DNA of 64,000 nucleotides from contig NC_083681.1 of assembly GCF_033118175.1 (NCBI RefSeq), positions 18,122,001 through 18,186,000 of the forward strand. Direction: 5' to 3'. A program made the translations under genes and the position numbers. The DNA comes from Dama dama (Eukaryota > Chordata > Mammalia > Artiodactyla > Cervidae). A model generated the notes under the pieces. That model was not told the origin of the DNA, searched no databases, and saw nothing but the letters and a program-made list of their open reading frames with translations. This document shows positions 1-12,302 of the stretch, piece after piece. Position 1 is the first letter of the stretch. Every line of letters starts with the position of its first letter.

Positions 1-227
1 GTTTCTCCATGTTTATAAAAGTCATTTGACTTTGGATAGCAAAGATATTTGTCTCTTTTTAAAATTTTTCTGGGTAATGAATATAAATAGGGACTTTCTA
101 AATATATACTGGGTACAGAGTAAAACTTCAAACTTTATCTATCTTAAAGGTCATATCTGACAACTCCACACATTTTGACAACTGAAATCAACTTTATTTT
201 GTGCCTGGTAGATGTCATCTCACCCAC

Positions 228-350
228 TAGATATTAAGCTCCATATGGGCAGAGACCAAGTCTCTTCATCATTATATCTCCAAAACTTACAAAAAATGTT
301 TAGCACATAGTAAGCCCTCTATAAATATTTATCAAATTAGTGAATAAATG
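228..350 (+). repeat. L2-type LINE 3' end relic
   Basis: The stretch has the hallmark order of an ancient mammalian L2 3' end: a 'taagctccatatgggcagag' block, a 'agcacatagtaagccctc' block, and the terminal 'ataaatatttatcaaattag' tail ending in a gaataaatg. It is heavily diverged. The flanking bases 1-227 and 351-416 show nothing recognisable. Confidence 0.7.
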
Positions 351-428
351 CATTGGTAAGATAAGCATCTCTATACTAAGAAAATGATATGAATATCTCC
401 TGATTGCTTTTGGCTAAATGTTAAGTAA

Positions 429-615
429 TGTGTGTGTGTGTGTTTAAGTCACTCAGTCATGTCTGACTCTTTGCGACCCCGTGGACTATACAGTGCCAGA
501 ATACTGGAGTGGGTAGGCTTTTCCTTCTCCAGGGGATCTTCCCAACCCAGGGATCGAACCCAGGGCTCCCACATTGCAGGCGAATTCTTTACTAGCTGAG
601 CCACAAGGGAGGACC
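429..615 (-). mobile_element. Bov-tA SINE with (TG)n tail
   Basis: Read on the minus strand this is a tRNA-Glu-derived ruminant SINE: a tRNA-like head (about 540-615) with the box-B-like 'gggttcgatccctggg' block, then the body ending in 'agtcagacatgactgagtga'. The 12-bp direct repeat aatgttaagtaa occurs at 417-428 and 616-627, so it is a target-site duplication. The (TG)n run at 429-443 lies inside that duplication and is therefore the SINE's own (CA)n tail, not an independent microsatellite. Confidence 0.93.
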
Positions 616-627
616 AATGTTAAGTAA

Positions 628-1800
628 GCTTTGGTGTAAAAGCTATTTCACTGGTTCCATGATTTAAATGACTCAGATATCACATTCTTAAAACTGTAAA
701 GTAGAAATAACGCCATTGATATTTTTTATTAACATGGCTACCACATTTACTCAGGCTAACAAAAACAACAGCAAAAACCCCAGGAGCAGAAAGTTTAAAT
801 ATATAGATAATAAATGTTGATTTATAATAAGAAACAAAATGGTGATATTTTGAAGCTTTTGGTACCACATCTACATAAAAGAAAATTAAGTTTTTTTAGA
901 TGAAAGATAAATATTTCCTGATTCCTGAGGAGCACATGAGAAAGGGAAGAAATTATAAATATAAAAGCAAGAAAATGTTTCCTAAGAACTACATGTCATT
1001 TTAGGGTATTTATATAAGGGTATTGCCTCTTTTCAATTTCTCCCAATTTTTCTGACACAATTTTGGGCATAATGTAGATGATGTCACAAAGATTTCCATA
1101 TTAAATCTCTTCAAAAGTTTCAACACTGATCTGAAGCTTCTCTAGTTAAGTGCACTTTGTGCTCTAGACCACAGGGTAAGGAAAATTCCTGAGGATCAAT
1201 CCCCAAACATATATCCTTTTACCATGATTTTTCCCATCATGGAGCTAATGTTTATGTTTCCTGTTTGTATAAGTCAGTATAGATTTACAGAAAGTCCATT
1301 ATTTAAAAAATGATGTGTTGAGAATGGATCAACCATGCAAGGAGCTCATCCCCTGAGCTTAACTGTCATTGCTGTAGCTGGCTTTGTTTACATGTAACCA
1401 ATAAAGGAAACCCCACAAGTCACACAGAGTCTGAGCATTTTGGTGCTGTCTTTAAATTTTCATAATCTTTATCACATTGGTGGAAGTGTGTAATGATACT
1501 TGGTAATCTATAATATCTAAAAAGTTGAATCATTTCAAATATAGCAAGCATTGAAACATTTTGTTCTATTATGATCTGCCCCACCTCCAACCACTTCCTG
1601 CTGATAAAAACATAAATGGGGTATAGATGAACACATTGAGCTGCCATCTGTGTAGACTGTAAAAGATACTTTCTCCTACTGGTCCCAAATCTTGTAATTT
1701 CTACTAATGCTTTATAAAAATAGTTTTATGTTTATCCTCAAAATAACCCTTTTCCTCTTATCTTTTTGTATGTTCCTCCCTCCTTCCTTTTTTTCTTGTC
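628..1800. other. Single-copy AT-rich DNA, no gene seen
   Basis: No long open frame, RNA gene or familiar repeat is visible. Short frames here lack splice or codon-use support. Confidence 0.6.
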
Positions 1801-2150
1801 TAGTACCTACTATATTCCAAGCACTATGATAGGCACTAATGTTACAATAAACAGCATAAATATGACTTCCAGGTTCATGGAGGAGACCACAAACCAAAAG
1901 TAAACACTTTATTACAATAGACTAGTCCTGAGGTCAAGAAACCCTGAACACAGTTTTAGAGTAAGAGAAGTAGACTAAAATCAGGATGAAGAGACAGACT
2001 GAAATCAGACCAACTGAAGCTATGTTACATGTTAAGAGGTTTCCACTTAACCCTAAGAGCAAAGAAAGACATTGAAGAGTTATAAGCATAGGAGTGACTT
2101 GGCCAGATTTGTACTTTGAAAAGATTTCCAAGGTTGTAGAAAAGAGAACA
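1801..2150 (+). repeat. Ancient mammalian interspersed repeat (L2/MIR age class)
   Basis: Starts with a tagtacctactatattccaag block and a 'aagcactatgataggcacta' block, continues with a 'cttccaggttcatggaggag' segment and ends with 'ttataagcataggagtgact'. This order is that of a widely dispersed old mammalian repeat. The family assignment is from memory and uncertain; that it is an old repeat is more secure. Confidence 0.55.
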
Positions 2151-2326
2151 GATTATGAAGGGCACCAAGCCAGTGATTGAAAGGAAATAGTCATTCCCAT
2201 TTCCTTGATGGGAACGGAGCTAACTCCTGAGATCCTAGAATCCAAACTATTTGATGTTTCAATTTGTCTTCCCATGTTTTAGAAGAGCAGCTGGACTCAA
2301 TGACTGTTGACATCCATTTTTATCTG

Positions 2327-2549
2327 CCTGCTGCGTGCTAAGTCACTTCAGTCGTGTCTGACTCTTTGCGACCCTATAGACTGTAGCCTACCAGGCTCCT
2401 CTGTCCATGGGATTCTCCAGGCAAGAAGACTGGAGTGGGTCGTCATGCCCTCCTCCAGGGGATCTTCCCGACCCAGGGATCAAACTCATGTCTTTTACAT
2501 CTCCTGCATTGGAAGATGGGTTCTTTACCACTAGGGCCACCTGAGAAGC
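2327..2549 (-). mobile_element. Bov-tA SINE
   Basis: Antisense Bov-tA with the tail-side block 'gtcgtgtctgactctttgcg' and the tRNA-head block near 2470-2549. It is flanked by an imperfect 13-bp duplication, ccatttttatctg at 2314-2326 and ccattttcatctg at 2550-2562 (one mismatch). Confidence 0.92.
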
Positions 2550-2562
2550 CCATTTTCATCTG

Positions 2563-2891
2563 AAAGTGAAAGTGAAAGTCGTTCAGTCATGTCCGACTCA
2601 TTGCAACCCCATGGACTATAGAGTCCATTCAATTCTTCAGGCCAGAATACTGGAGTGGGTAGCCTTTCCCTTCTCAGGGGATCTTCCCAACCCAGGGATT
2701 GAACCCCGGTCTCCCACATTGCAGACGGATTCCTTACCAGCTGAGCCTCACGGGAAGTCCAAGAATACTGGAGTGGGTAGCCTATCCCTTCAGCGGATCT
2801 TCCCAACCCAGGAATCGATCAGGGTCTCCTGCATTGCAGGCAGATTCTTTACTAACTGAACTATCAGGGAAGCCTTTTTTTTTTTTTTTTC
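2563..2891 (-). mobile_element. Bov-A2 dimeric SINE
   Basis: On the minus strand two tandem tRNA-like monomers (about 2762-2874 and 2650-2760) are each followed by the 'ccactccagtattct' block, then the BovB-like 3' end with the typical tandem 'ctttcactttca' terminus at 2563-2580. A T-run at 2875-2891 follows. It abuts the duplication of the neighbouring Bov-tA, so the two SINEs are back to back. Confidence 0.92.
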
Positions 2892-3319
2892 TTTCCCTTG
2901 GGTACCATCAAAAATAATTTACTTTGGTTCTAGAACACTAAATTTAAGTATATGATCTCAGCTGACTGGGTTTTCAGATTATAGATGTATTTGTGACTAA
3001 GTGCTTTGTGTTGGTTTTATACATACCAATGTATACACTTTAGCTGTGTATAATTGTTCTATTTCACACAGTATAGGTGGTTTATGAATCCACAAGTATA
3101 GAGTATACTTCCCTTTCCATTTTACTCACAGTGAAATGCCTGATGGACTTTTCAGGGACATTCCCTATGAGGAAATATAAACATAAAACTGAAGTTAAAG
3201 CAAATAGGAATTTGTGAACTAAAACTAAGTACTAAGCTCCTAAGAGCTGGAAATTTCCAGATGTACTTCCTGAATTAAATGCTGTAAAGTGTCCAATATT
3301 GACTGGTTATTTTGAAATT
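2892..3319. other. Single-copy DNA flanking the L1 stack
   Basis: No recognisable gene or repeat. This is the left host flank of the 27-kb nested L1 array; its natural continuation is at 30233. Confidence 0.6.
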
Positions 3320-4779
3320 TTCAGACAAGTTTTTTTAAAAAATTTTTAACATTTTAATTTTATTGGAGTATACTTGATTTACAGTGTTGTGCTAGTTTCA
3401 GATGTGCAGCAAAGTGATTCAGTTATATTTATAAATATATTCATTTTTTAGATTCTTTCTTATATAGGTTATCACAGAATATTGGATAGTTTCCTGTGTC
3501 TTGCTGGTTATCTATCTTATATATAGTAGAGTGTATGTGTTCATCCCAAGTTCCTGATTTATTCCCCCATGCCGCAGGTTTCCATTTGATAACTGTAAGT
3601 TTGTTTTCAGTGTCTTTAAGCCTGCTTCTGTTTTGTAAATAAGTTAATTTATATCTTTTTAGGAACTAGATTCCACATGTAAGTATACCATATGTACCAC
3701 ATTTTTATTCATTCCTCTGTTGATGAACTTTAGCTTGCTTCAGTGACATGGCTGTTTGTAAATATTGCTGCAGTGAACATTGGGGTACATGTATACTTTT
3801 GGATTATGATTTTCTGTGGATATTTTCCAAAGAATGGGATTGATGGGTCCATATGGTAGTTCTATTTTTAGCTTTTTAAGGAACCTCCATACTGTTCTCC
3901 ATAGTGGTTGTACCAATTTACATTCTCACCAACAGTATAGGAAGGTTCCCTTTTTCCACACCCTCTCCAGCATTATTTGTATATTTTTTTGACAAATTCT
4001 TTTAATTGGAGTATAGTTGCTTTACAACACTGTGTTAGTTTCTGCTGTACAACAGAGTAAATGAGCTATAGGTATATATACCCCCTCCCTCTTGGACCCC
4101 CTGCCCACTCCCTCCCCATCCTACCCGTCTAGGTCATCACAGATCACCAAGCTAAGCACCCCCTGCCACAGAGCAGGTTCCCACTAGCTCTCTATTTTAC
4201 ACGTGATAAAGCACATGTGTCTCTTTTAATCTCCCAATTTATCTCACCATCTCCTTCTCCACCTATATCCACATGTCTGTTTTCTACATCTGCACCTCTA
4301 TTCCTGCCCTGCAAATAGGTTCATCTGTACTAGTTTTCTAGATTCCAAATATATGCATTAATGTATGATATTTTTTCTCTCTGACTTATTTCTTCTGTAT
4401 GACAGTTTCTAGGTATATCCACATCTCTGAAAATGGCACTATTTTGCTCCTTTGAACGGCTGAGTAATATTCCATTGTATATGTGTAACAAATCTTCTTT
4501 ATCCAGTCTTCTGTTGATGGCCATTTAGGCTGCCACCATGTCCTAGCTGTTATAAATAGTGCTGCAACGAACATTGTTATCCACGTGTCTTTTTGCATTG
4601 TGGTTTTCTCAGGATATATGCCCAAGAATTGGATTTCTGGGTCATATGGGAGTTTTATTTTTAGTTTCCTGAGGAACTTCCATCTGTTCTCTGTAGTGGG
4701 TACATTAGTTTACATTTTCACTAAGAAGGCAAGAGGGTTCCCTTTTTCCCACACCTTCTCCAACATTTACTGTTTGTAG

Positions 4780-5133
4780 TTTTTTTTTTTCTTTTTTCTT
4801 TTAAACTAAGAGATTCCCTTCCAGAATATCTGAAAAATAATTTATTTTCAGCTGTGCTAGGCCTTAGCTGCTGTGCATGGACTTTCTCTAGTTGCGGTGT
4901 GTGGACTTCTCATTGAGGGGGCTTCTCTTGCTGTGGAGCAAGAGAAGGATGCACGGGCCCTCGGAAGTTGTGACACGTGGGCTTAGTAGTTGTGGCTCCT
5001 GAGCTGTAGGTCACAGACACAGTCATGTGGTACGTGGGCTTAGTTGCATGTGGGATCTTCCCATAACAGGGATCAAACCATGTCTCCTGCACTGGCAGGC
5101 GAATTCTTTACCACTGAACCACCAGGGAAGCAC
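4780..5133 (-). mobile_element. CHR-1-type SINE inside element B
   Basis: Antisense cetartiodactyl SINE: the tRNA-like head at about 5060-5133 ends with the 'caccagggaag' block, the GC-rich body has the repeated 'gtgggcttagt' phrases, and a T-run at 4780-4800 is the reversed A tail. A 12-bp perfect duplication, tactgtttgtag, flanks it at 4768-4779 and 5134-5145, and the L1 text reads straight across once the SINE is removed. Confidence 0.9.
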
Positions 5134-6189
5134 TACTGTTTGTAGATTTTTGGTGATGACTGTTCTAAATGGTGTGAGATAATACTTCCTTAGTTTTGAT
5201 TTGCATTTCTCTAATAATTAGTGATATCGAACATCTTTTCACATGCTTCTGACCACCTGTATTTCATCTTTGTAGAAATGTCTACTTATGTCTTCTGTCC
5301 ATTTTTTTGATTGGGTTTTCTGTTGTTTTGATATTGAGCTGCATGAGCTGTTTGTATATTTTGGAAATTAATCCTTTGTCAGTTATTTTGTTTGCAAAAT
5401 AACTAAACTCTATCTTTTTATCTTATTTATGGTTTTCTTTGGTATGTAGAAGCTTTTAAGTTTAATTAGGTCCAATTTGTTTATTTTTGCATTTTTTTCC
5501 TTCATTACTCCAAGAGGTGGTCAAAAAGATCTTGCTGTGATTTATGTGAAAATTGTTTTTCCTTTCTTTACCTCTAGAGTTTGATAGTGTCCAGTCTTAC
5601 ATTTAGGTCTTTAACTTATTTTGAGTTTTTATTTGGGTATGGTGTTAGGGAGTGTTCCAATTTCATTCTTACTTGTTCAATTTTCTCAGCACTACTTATT
5701 GAAAAGACTGTCTTTTCTCCATTCTATAGTCTTGCCTCCTTTGTCATACATTAAGTGAGCATATGTATGTGGGTTTATTTCTGAGTTTTCTATCCTGTAC
5801 CATTGATCTCTATTTCTGTTTTGTGACATACTGTACAATCTTGATTACTGTAACTTTGTAGTATAGTCTGAAGTCATGGAGCCTGATTCCTCCAGCTCCA
5901 TTTTCTTTCTCAAGATTGCTTTGGCTATTTGGGGTCTCATGTTTCCATTCACATTACGAAATTTTTTGTTCTAATTCTGTGAAAAAAAAATGCCATTGGT
6001 AGTTTGATAGAGATTGCACTAAAATCTGTATACTGCTTTGAGTAGTAATATTTCTTTTAACAATGTTGATTCTTTCAGTCCAAGAGCATAGTTATCTCTT
6101 CATCTCTTTGTGTTGTCTTTGATTTCTTTCATCAGTGTCTTATAGTTTTCTCAGTAAAGGTCTTTTGACTCCTCTCATAGGTTTATTCC

Positions 6190-8369
6190 TCAGTATTTTA
6201 TTTTTTTTGATGCAATAGTAAATAAGGTTGTTTCCTTAATTTCTTTTTCTAATCTTTTGTTGCTAATGTATAGCCATGCAAGAGATTTCTGTGCATTAAT
6301 ATTGTATCCTGCAACTTTAGCCAATTCACCAATTAGCTTTAGTAGTTTTCTGGTGGCATCTTTAGGATTTTCTGTGTATAGTTTCATGTCATCTGCAAAC
6401 AAAACCAGTTTTACTTCTTTTACAATTTGCAATCTTTTTATTTCTTTTTTCTCCTCTGATTGCTGTGGCTAGGACTTCCAAAATTATGTCGAATACAAGT
6501 GGTAAGAGTGAACATCTTTCTCTTGTTCCTGATCTTAGAGGAAGTGCTTTCAGTTGTTCAACATTGAGCATGATGTTTGCTGTAGTTATCATATATGGCC
6601 TTTATTATGTTGAAGTAGGTTCCTTCTATTCCTGATTTCTGGAGAGTTTTTATCATAAACGTGTGTTGAATTTTGCCCAAAGCTTTTTTTGCATCTATTG
6701 AGATGACCAGATTGTCTTATTCTATAATTTATTAATGTGGTGTATCACATTATTGATTTTTATATATTAAAGAATCCCTGAATCACTGGATAAATCCCAT
6801 TTGATCATGGTGTATGATGCTTTTAACGTGTTGTTGGATTCTATTTGCTAGGATTTTGTTGAGGATTTTTGTGTCTATGTTCATCAGTGTTATTGATCTG
6901 TAGTTTTCTCTTTTTTGTTATGTCTTTGTCTGACTTTCCTATCAGGATGATCATGGCCTCATAGAATGAGTTTGGGGGTGCTCCTTCCTCTGCAATTTTT
7001 TAGATGAGTTTGAGGATAGGTGATATCTCTTATCTAAATAGTTGATAGATTTTGCCTGTGAAGACATCTGGTCTTGGACTTTAGTTTGTTGGAAGACTCT
7101 TAATTAGAGTTTCAATCTCATTACTTGTGATTGGTCTATTTATATTTTCTATTTCTTCCTGGTTCAGTCTTAGAAGTTTGTACCTTCTAAGTTTGTACCT
7201 TTCTAAGAATTTTTCCATTTCTTCAAGTTTGTCCATTTTATTGGCTTGTATTAGCCAATAAATACAAATATAGGATATTTTTATTTCTGTGGTATCGGTT
7301 GTAACTTCTTTTTCATTTATAATTTAACTGACTTGAGTCTTCATTTTTCTTGACAAATTTGTCTACTGTTTGTCAATTTTCTTAATCTTCTTGAAAACCA
7401 ACTTTTAGATATATTTAATTTACTATTTTAGGTCTTTGTTATCCTTTTATTCATTTCTATTTCATTTATTTCTACTCTGATCTTTATGATTTATTTATTT
7501 CTGCTAACTTTGGGGGTTGTTTTGCTTTTATTGTTATTGTTGATGCTGTTTTTGTTCTTTGTTTCTCTAGTTGCTTTAGTTGTAGAGTTAGGTTGTTAAT
7601 TTGATATTTTTCTTTTTTTTTTTTTTTTTTTTTTTTGAGGTAGGATTGAATTGCTATAAATGTTCCTTTTAAAATTGCTTTTGCTTTGCCTCAAAAGTTT
7701 TGGGTCATCATGTTTTATTTGCCACTTTATTCTATTTTATTAATTTCTTCTTTGATATCCTCAGTGAATTTTTGGTTACTTAGTAACTTTTTTTTTTTTA
7801 GTAACATATTTTTTAGCCTCCATATATTTCTGTTTTTTAATAGTTTTGTTTCTTGTAATTGATTTCTAATCTCATAGTATTGTGGTCAGAAAATATGTTT
7901 GATATGGTCAAAATTTTATTAAATTTACCAACACTTGATTTTTGACCAAAGATGTGATATATCCTGGAGAATGTTCTTTGCACACCTAAGAAGAATGTGT
8001 ATTCTGCCACTTTTGGGTGGATTGCCCTGTAAACATCCATTAAGTTTATTTGATCTATTGTATTATTTAAGGCTTGTGTTTCCTTATTTATTTTCTGTCT
8101 GAATGATCTGTCCATTGGTGTAAGTAGGATATGAAGCCCCCCACTATTATTGTGTTACTCTTGATTTCTCCTTTTATGGCTGTTAGTATGTTCCTTATGT
8201 ATTGATATACTCCTCTGTTGTGTGTATAAATATTTGTAATTGTTATATCTTCTTCTTTGACTCTTATAGCAGCACTCTTTTCATAATCTATTTTGTCTGG
8301 TATGAGTATTGATATTCCAGCTTTCTTTTGATTTCCACTTGCATGGAATGCCTTCTTCCATCTCTTCAC
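6190..8369 (-). pseudogene. Degenerate ORF2 of element B (reverse transcriptase and endonuclease)
   Basis: Several short minus-strand frames together show an L1 ORF2. The frame at 6190-6432 holds the reverse transcriptase catalytic box as FADD followed by the usual LYTENPKDATRKLL context. The frame at 7837-8115 holds the C-terminal part of the apurinic-type endonuclease, with the catalytic Ser-Asp-His triad seen as FSDHNTMRLEINY. The frame at 8088-8369 holds the upstream endonuclease part with NQKKAGISILIPDKID and SNTIIVGG. Stops and shifts between them make it non-functional. It is an ordinary dead L1 ORF2. Confidence 0.85.
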
Positions 8370-8399
8370 TTGCAGTCTGTTTGTGTCCCTAGATCTGAA

Positions 8400-9460
8400 C
8401 TGGGTCTCATGTAGACAGCATATATACTGGTCTTATTTTTATGTTCATTTGGCCAGTGTATCTTTCAGTTAGAGCATTTAAACCATTTACATTCAAGCTA
8501 ATTATCCATATGTATGTTTTTATTAACATTTTCTTAATTGTTTTAGATTTGTTTTGGGGGGTCTTGTGTTTCCTACCTAGAGAAGTTCCTTTAGCATTTG
8601 TTGTAAAGCTGATTTGATGGTGCTGAATTCTTTTAGATTTTGCTTGCCTATAAAACTTTTGCTTTCTCCATTGAATCTGAATGAGATCCTAGATGGATGG
8701 AGTAATCTTGGTTGTAGATTTTTCTTTTTCACCAATTTAGATATATCATGCTACTCCCTTCTGACCTGCAGAGTTGCTATAGAGAAATTGCTAACCTTTT
8801 GGAGATTCACTTTTATGTTGTTTGTTGCTTTCCCCTTGATGCTTTTAATATTATTTCTTTGAGCTTAATTTTTTATCAATTTGATTAATATATTTATTTG
8901 GTTATTTCTCCTTGGGTTCTGTGTGGGACTCTGCACTTACTGGACTTGGGTGAGGTTTTGCTTTCCCATCTTAGGGATGCTTTCATCTATAATCTCTTCA
9001 AATGTTTTCTCAGACCCAGTCTCTTCGTTCTCTTCTTCTGGGACCTCTGTAATTCAAACACTGGTGCATTTTGTGTTGTCCCAGTGGTCTCTGAGACTGT
9101 CCTCATTTCTTTTCATTCTTTTATCTGCTTAACTGCTCTGTGGCAGTTATTTCTGCCAGTTTATTTTCCAGCTCACTTATTTGTTCTTCTGCTTCAGTTA
9201 ATCTTGTAGTTTATTTTTCATTTCAGTTACTGTATTATTCCTTACTGTTTGTTCTTTAGTTCTTCTAGGTTCTTATTAAATATTTCTTATATTTTCTCAA
9301 TCTCCATTCTATTTCCAAGATTTAGGATCATCTTTACTATCATTACTCTGAATTATTTTTCAGGCAGGTTGCCTATTTCCTCTTCATTTATTTGGTCTTG
9401 TAAGTTTTTACTTTCTCCATTGTCTGTACCATATATATATTTAATTCAGTCCTTTTGATG
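8400..9460 (-). pseudogene. Degenerate ORF1 region of element B
   Basis: Between the endonuclease and the 5' UTR, the sequence has the position and the recognisable phrases of L1 ORF1 in antisense, for example the 'tctgagactgtcctcatttc' and 'ctgcttcagttaatcttgta' blocks around 9090-9205. ORF1 encodes the RNA-binding coiled-coil chaperone. No intact frame remains on the minus strand. Confidence 0.6.
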
Positions 9461-9954
9461 ACTGGGGCTATGTTCCTGTCTTGCTGGTGTTTTTCCTAAG
9501 ACTTTCAACACTTTAGTTTGTAGGCAATTGTGTAGAGTCAGTCCCCGCACTGAGGTGAGGTCTTCAGGGAGTGCTCACACTAATTAATATTCCCTAGGAT
9601 CTGAGGTTTTTTGTTAGTCCAGCCATTTGGACTCAGCACTCCCAGTACAGGAGCTCAGGCTCAACCCCCAGACTGGGAACCAAGATCCCACAAGCCACTC
9701 AATGTGACTAAAAAGAAAAGGAAACAAACAAAAAGGAGCAGAACTACAACAATGAAAAATAAAATAAAATTATAGAAATGGAAAAAATATTATAAAAAAT
9801 AAAAAGGAAACAACACCAAAGCAAAACAGAAGTACAACAGCAATAAATAAATAAATAAATAAAAGCCAAAAAGAGCTTGGCAGTGAAGAGAGGTGAGGCT
9901 CAGACCTGGGGTCCTCTCAGCTGGAAGAGGCCCTGGGGGAGCAAATCTTAAGCT

Positions 9955-10478
9955 CAGGACCCACATGGCCATAAGGGGCCCCAGAAGGTAGAGATTCAGG
10001 CCCAGGTCCCTAGCAGACTCACTGGGGCCAAGTGGGCAGTGGAGACACTGGCCATGTTCCCCTCTAATCTCTGATCCCCTGAAGGGCTCTCACCATCCCC
10101 ACTGATTCCCACTCTGTAGGGTGGCTCCTCTAACTGTGGGAAACACTCTCAGTCCCCTGCTGCCCTTCAGGGGTTCTGGGTCCTCTCCTGCCTCCATTTT
10201 TCCAGCTCCAAATCATTCCCAAGCCCCCAGGACCTGTATGGACAGAGGGCTGATATTCACACCCAGGACCCCAGTAGGGTTCCTGGGACCTGACCAGGCA
10301 GGGGAGACACTGACTGTGTTCCTCTCTGATTCCTCAGTCTTCTGAAGGTCTCTCCCTTTCCCTGTTGATCCCAGCACTGTGGGTGGACACCTCCCAGCGT
10401 GGCAAACCCTCACTGCCCCCATCCGCCCCTCAAGAGTGTTGGAACTTTCACATCTCAAATATTCATCCTCCTCATGTC
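9955..10478 (-). repeat. Two 262-bp tandem units in the 5' UTR of element B
   Basis: The phrase ggagacactg occurs at 10041 and 10303, 262 bp apart, and the following 140 bp align (the 'ctctctgat' blocks, a gggtggctcc/gggtggacac block, and ccctgctgcccttcagggg against cccccatccgcccctcaag). The preceding part also aligns (aggacccacatgg against aggacctgtatgg). The copies are clearly diverged. Position suggests promoter monomers of this L1. Confidence 0.72.
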
Positions 10479-10996
10479 ATACCAGGTCAGGCAGAGATTC
10501 CTCCCATCCCCTTAGATATCTGAGGTCACCCACAGGTGACTTGTAGGTGCTTTAATTGTGAGGAGATATAAACTTCTCATCCTGCTACTCTACCAACTTG
10601 ATTCTGCCCTTTATAGACTTTTTGATGATGGCCACTCTGACAGGTGTGAGATGACAACTCATTATAATTTTGATTTGTGTTCCTCTGATAATTAGGGGTG
10701 TTGAGCATCTCTTCATGTGCCCTTTTGTCATCTCTATGTCTTCTTCCAAAAGCTTTTTAGATTTTCTGCCTATTTTTCGTTTGGGTTGTTTGTTTTATTG
10801 ACATAGAGTTGCATGAGCTGTTTGCATATTTTGGAGATTAATCCCTTCTTGGTCATATCATTTGCAAATATTTCCCCCTACTTTGTAGGTTGTATTTTTG
10901 TTTTGTTGACAGTTTCCTTTATGGTGCAAAAGCTTTTAAGCTCAATGAGGTACCGTTTATTTATTTATTTATTTTTCATTATTTTCATTACTCTCA

Positions 10997-11204
10997 CAGT
11001 GAAAATCACTCAACAGTGTCCAACTTTTTCCAACCCGGTGGACTGTAGCCCCCTCAGGCTCCTCTGTCCATGGTATTCTCCACGAAAAACTACTGGAATG
11101 GATTGCCTTTCCCTTCTCCAGGGGATCTTCCCAACCCGGGAATCGAACCTGGGTTTCCCACACTGCAGGCAGATCCTTTACCATCTGAGCCACCAGGAAA
11201 GCCC
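10997..11204 (-). mobile_element. Bov-tA SINE in element A
   Basis: Antisense Bov-tA with the 'ggggatcttcccaacccggg' and 'gagccaccaggaaagccc' blocks. It splits the L1 text between '...ttcattactct' and the '...aaaagatcttgctg' block. No clean duplication was found. Confidence 0.88.
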
Positions 11205-11944
11205 ATTGCTGTCAGAGATTAATCAGAAAAGATCTTGCTGCATTTTATGTCAAAGAGTCAAAGAGTGTTCCATCTATGTTTTTTCCTAAGAGTTTTATAG
11301 TATCTGCCTTTACATTTAAATTTTTAACCCATTTTAAGTATATTTTTCTGTACAGTATCAAGTGATACTCTAATTTCATACTTTTCTATGTTTTCAAAGA
11401 CCCATTTACTGAAAGATTGTCTTATCCATTGTATATCCTAGCCTCCCTTGTTGTAGATTAACTACTATAGGTTTATGAGCTTATTTCTGGGATGTCTATC
11501 CTATTTCATCCATCCATATTTCCATTTTTGTGCTGTATCATACTGTTTTGATTTTTGTATCTTTGTAGTATAGTTTGAATTCAAGAAGTCTGATTCCTGC
11601 AACTTTGTTTTTCTTTTTCAGGGTTGATTTGACAATTTAGGGTCTCTTTTTCAACATTTTTTTAAAAATTCCTCTAGTTCTGGGAAAAACGACATTGGAG
11701 TTTGGGTAAGGATTTCATTAAGTTTATAGATTGCATCAGGTGCTATAGTCATTTTGAAAATATTGATTCTTCCAATCCAAGAAAATCTGCTTATGTCATC
11801 TCTGATTTATTTTATCAGCATCTTATACTTTTCAGAGTAGTGATTTTTGTTTGCTAACATAGCTTTATTCCTAGGTATCTTATTCTTTTTGAAGCAATGG
11901 TAAATGGGGTTATTTCCTTAATCTCTCTTTCTGATCTTTTGCTG

Positions 11945-12166
11945 ATTCATGTCTGCAGTCACCCAATCCTATCTGATTCTTTGCAGCCCCATGGACTGTA
12001 GCCTGTCAGGCTCCTCTGCCCATGTGATTCTCCAGGCAAGAACACTGGAGGGGGTTGCCATTTCCTCTACCAGGGAATCCTTCTGACCCAGGGCTCAAGC
12101 ACACGTCTCCTGCAGCTTCTGCACTGGCAGGCAGATTCTTTACCTCAGAGCCTCCTCGGGAGCCTA
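11945..12166 (-). mobile_element. Bov-tA SINE in element A
   Basis: Antisense Bov-tA with an extended head region ('tctcctgcagcttctgcact'). The 11-bp duplication atcttttgctg at 11934-11944 and atcttttgttg at 12167-12177 (one mismatch) flanks it, and the L1 reads on across it. Confidence 0.9.
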
Positions 12167-12302
12167 ATCTTTTGTTGGTGTGCAGAAATGACAAAAATGT
12201 CTGTGTTTTAACTTTTTATCCTGCAACTTTACCAAATTCATTGATAAGCACTAGTAGTTTTCTGGTAACATCTTTAGATTTTTCTATATATAGTGTCATG
12301 TA

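Larger units (their letters stand above)
3984..10610 (-). mobile_element. Element B: near full-length L1 nested in element A
   Basis: A second L1 3' UTR begins at about 3990 in the middle of A's ORF2 C-terminal region and runs through the complete L1 order to a GC-richer 5' UTR ending near 10610, where A resumes ('actttttgatgatggccact'). About 6.3 kb remain after removing the CHR-1 at 4780-5133. The flanking duplication is weak (tttgtata against tttatag), as expected for an old event. Confidence 0.82.

Noticed and set aside
2566..2859. 97-codon frame on the plus strand and a 91-codon frame opposite
   Set aside because: Both are translations of the Bov-A2 SINE; no gene.
8614..9458. Several 70-100 codon plus-strand frames rich in Phe and Leu
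   Set aside because: They read element B's ORF1 on the wrong strand; the T-rich antisense gives hydrophobic peptides that mimic membrane proteins.
10121..10458. Overlapping frames of 74 and 81 codons in a GC-rich patch
   Set aside because: They fall in the tandem 5' UTR units of element B and show no conserved protein features.
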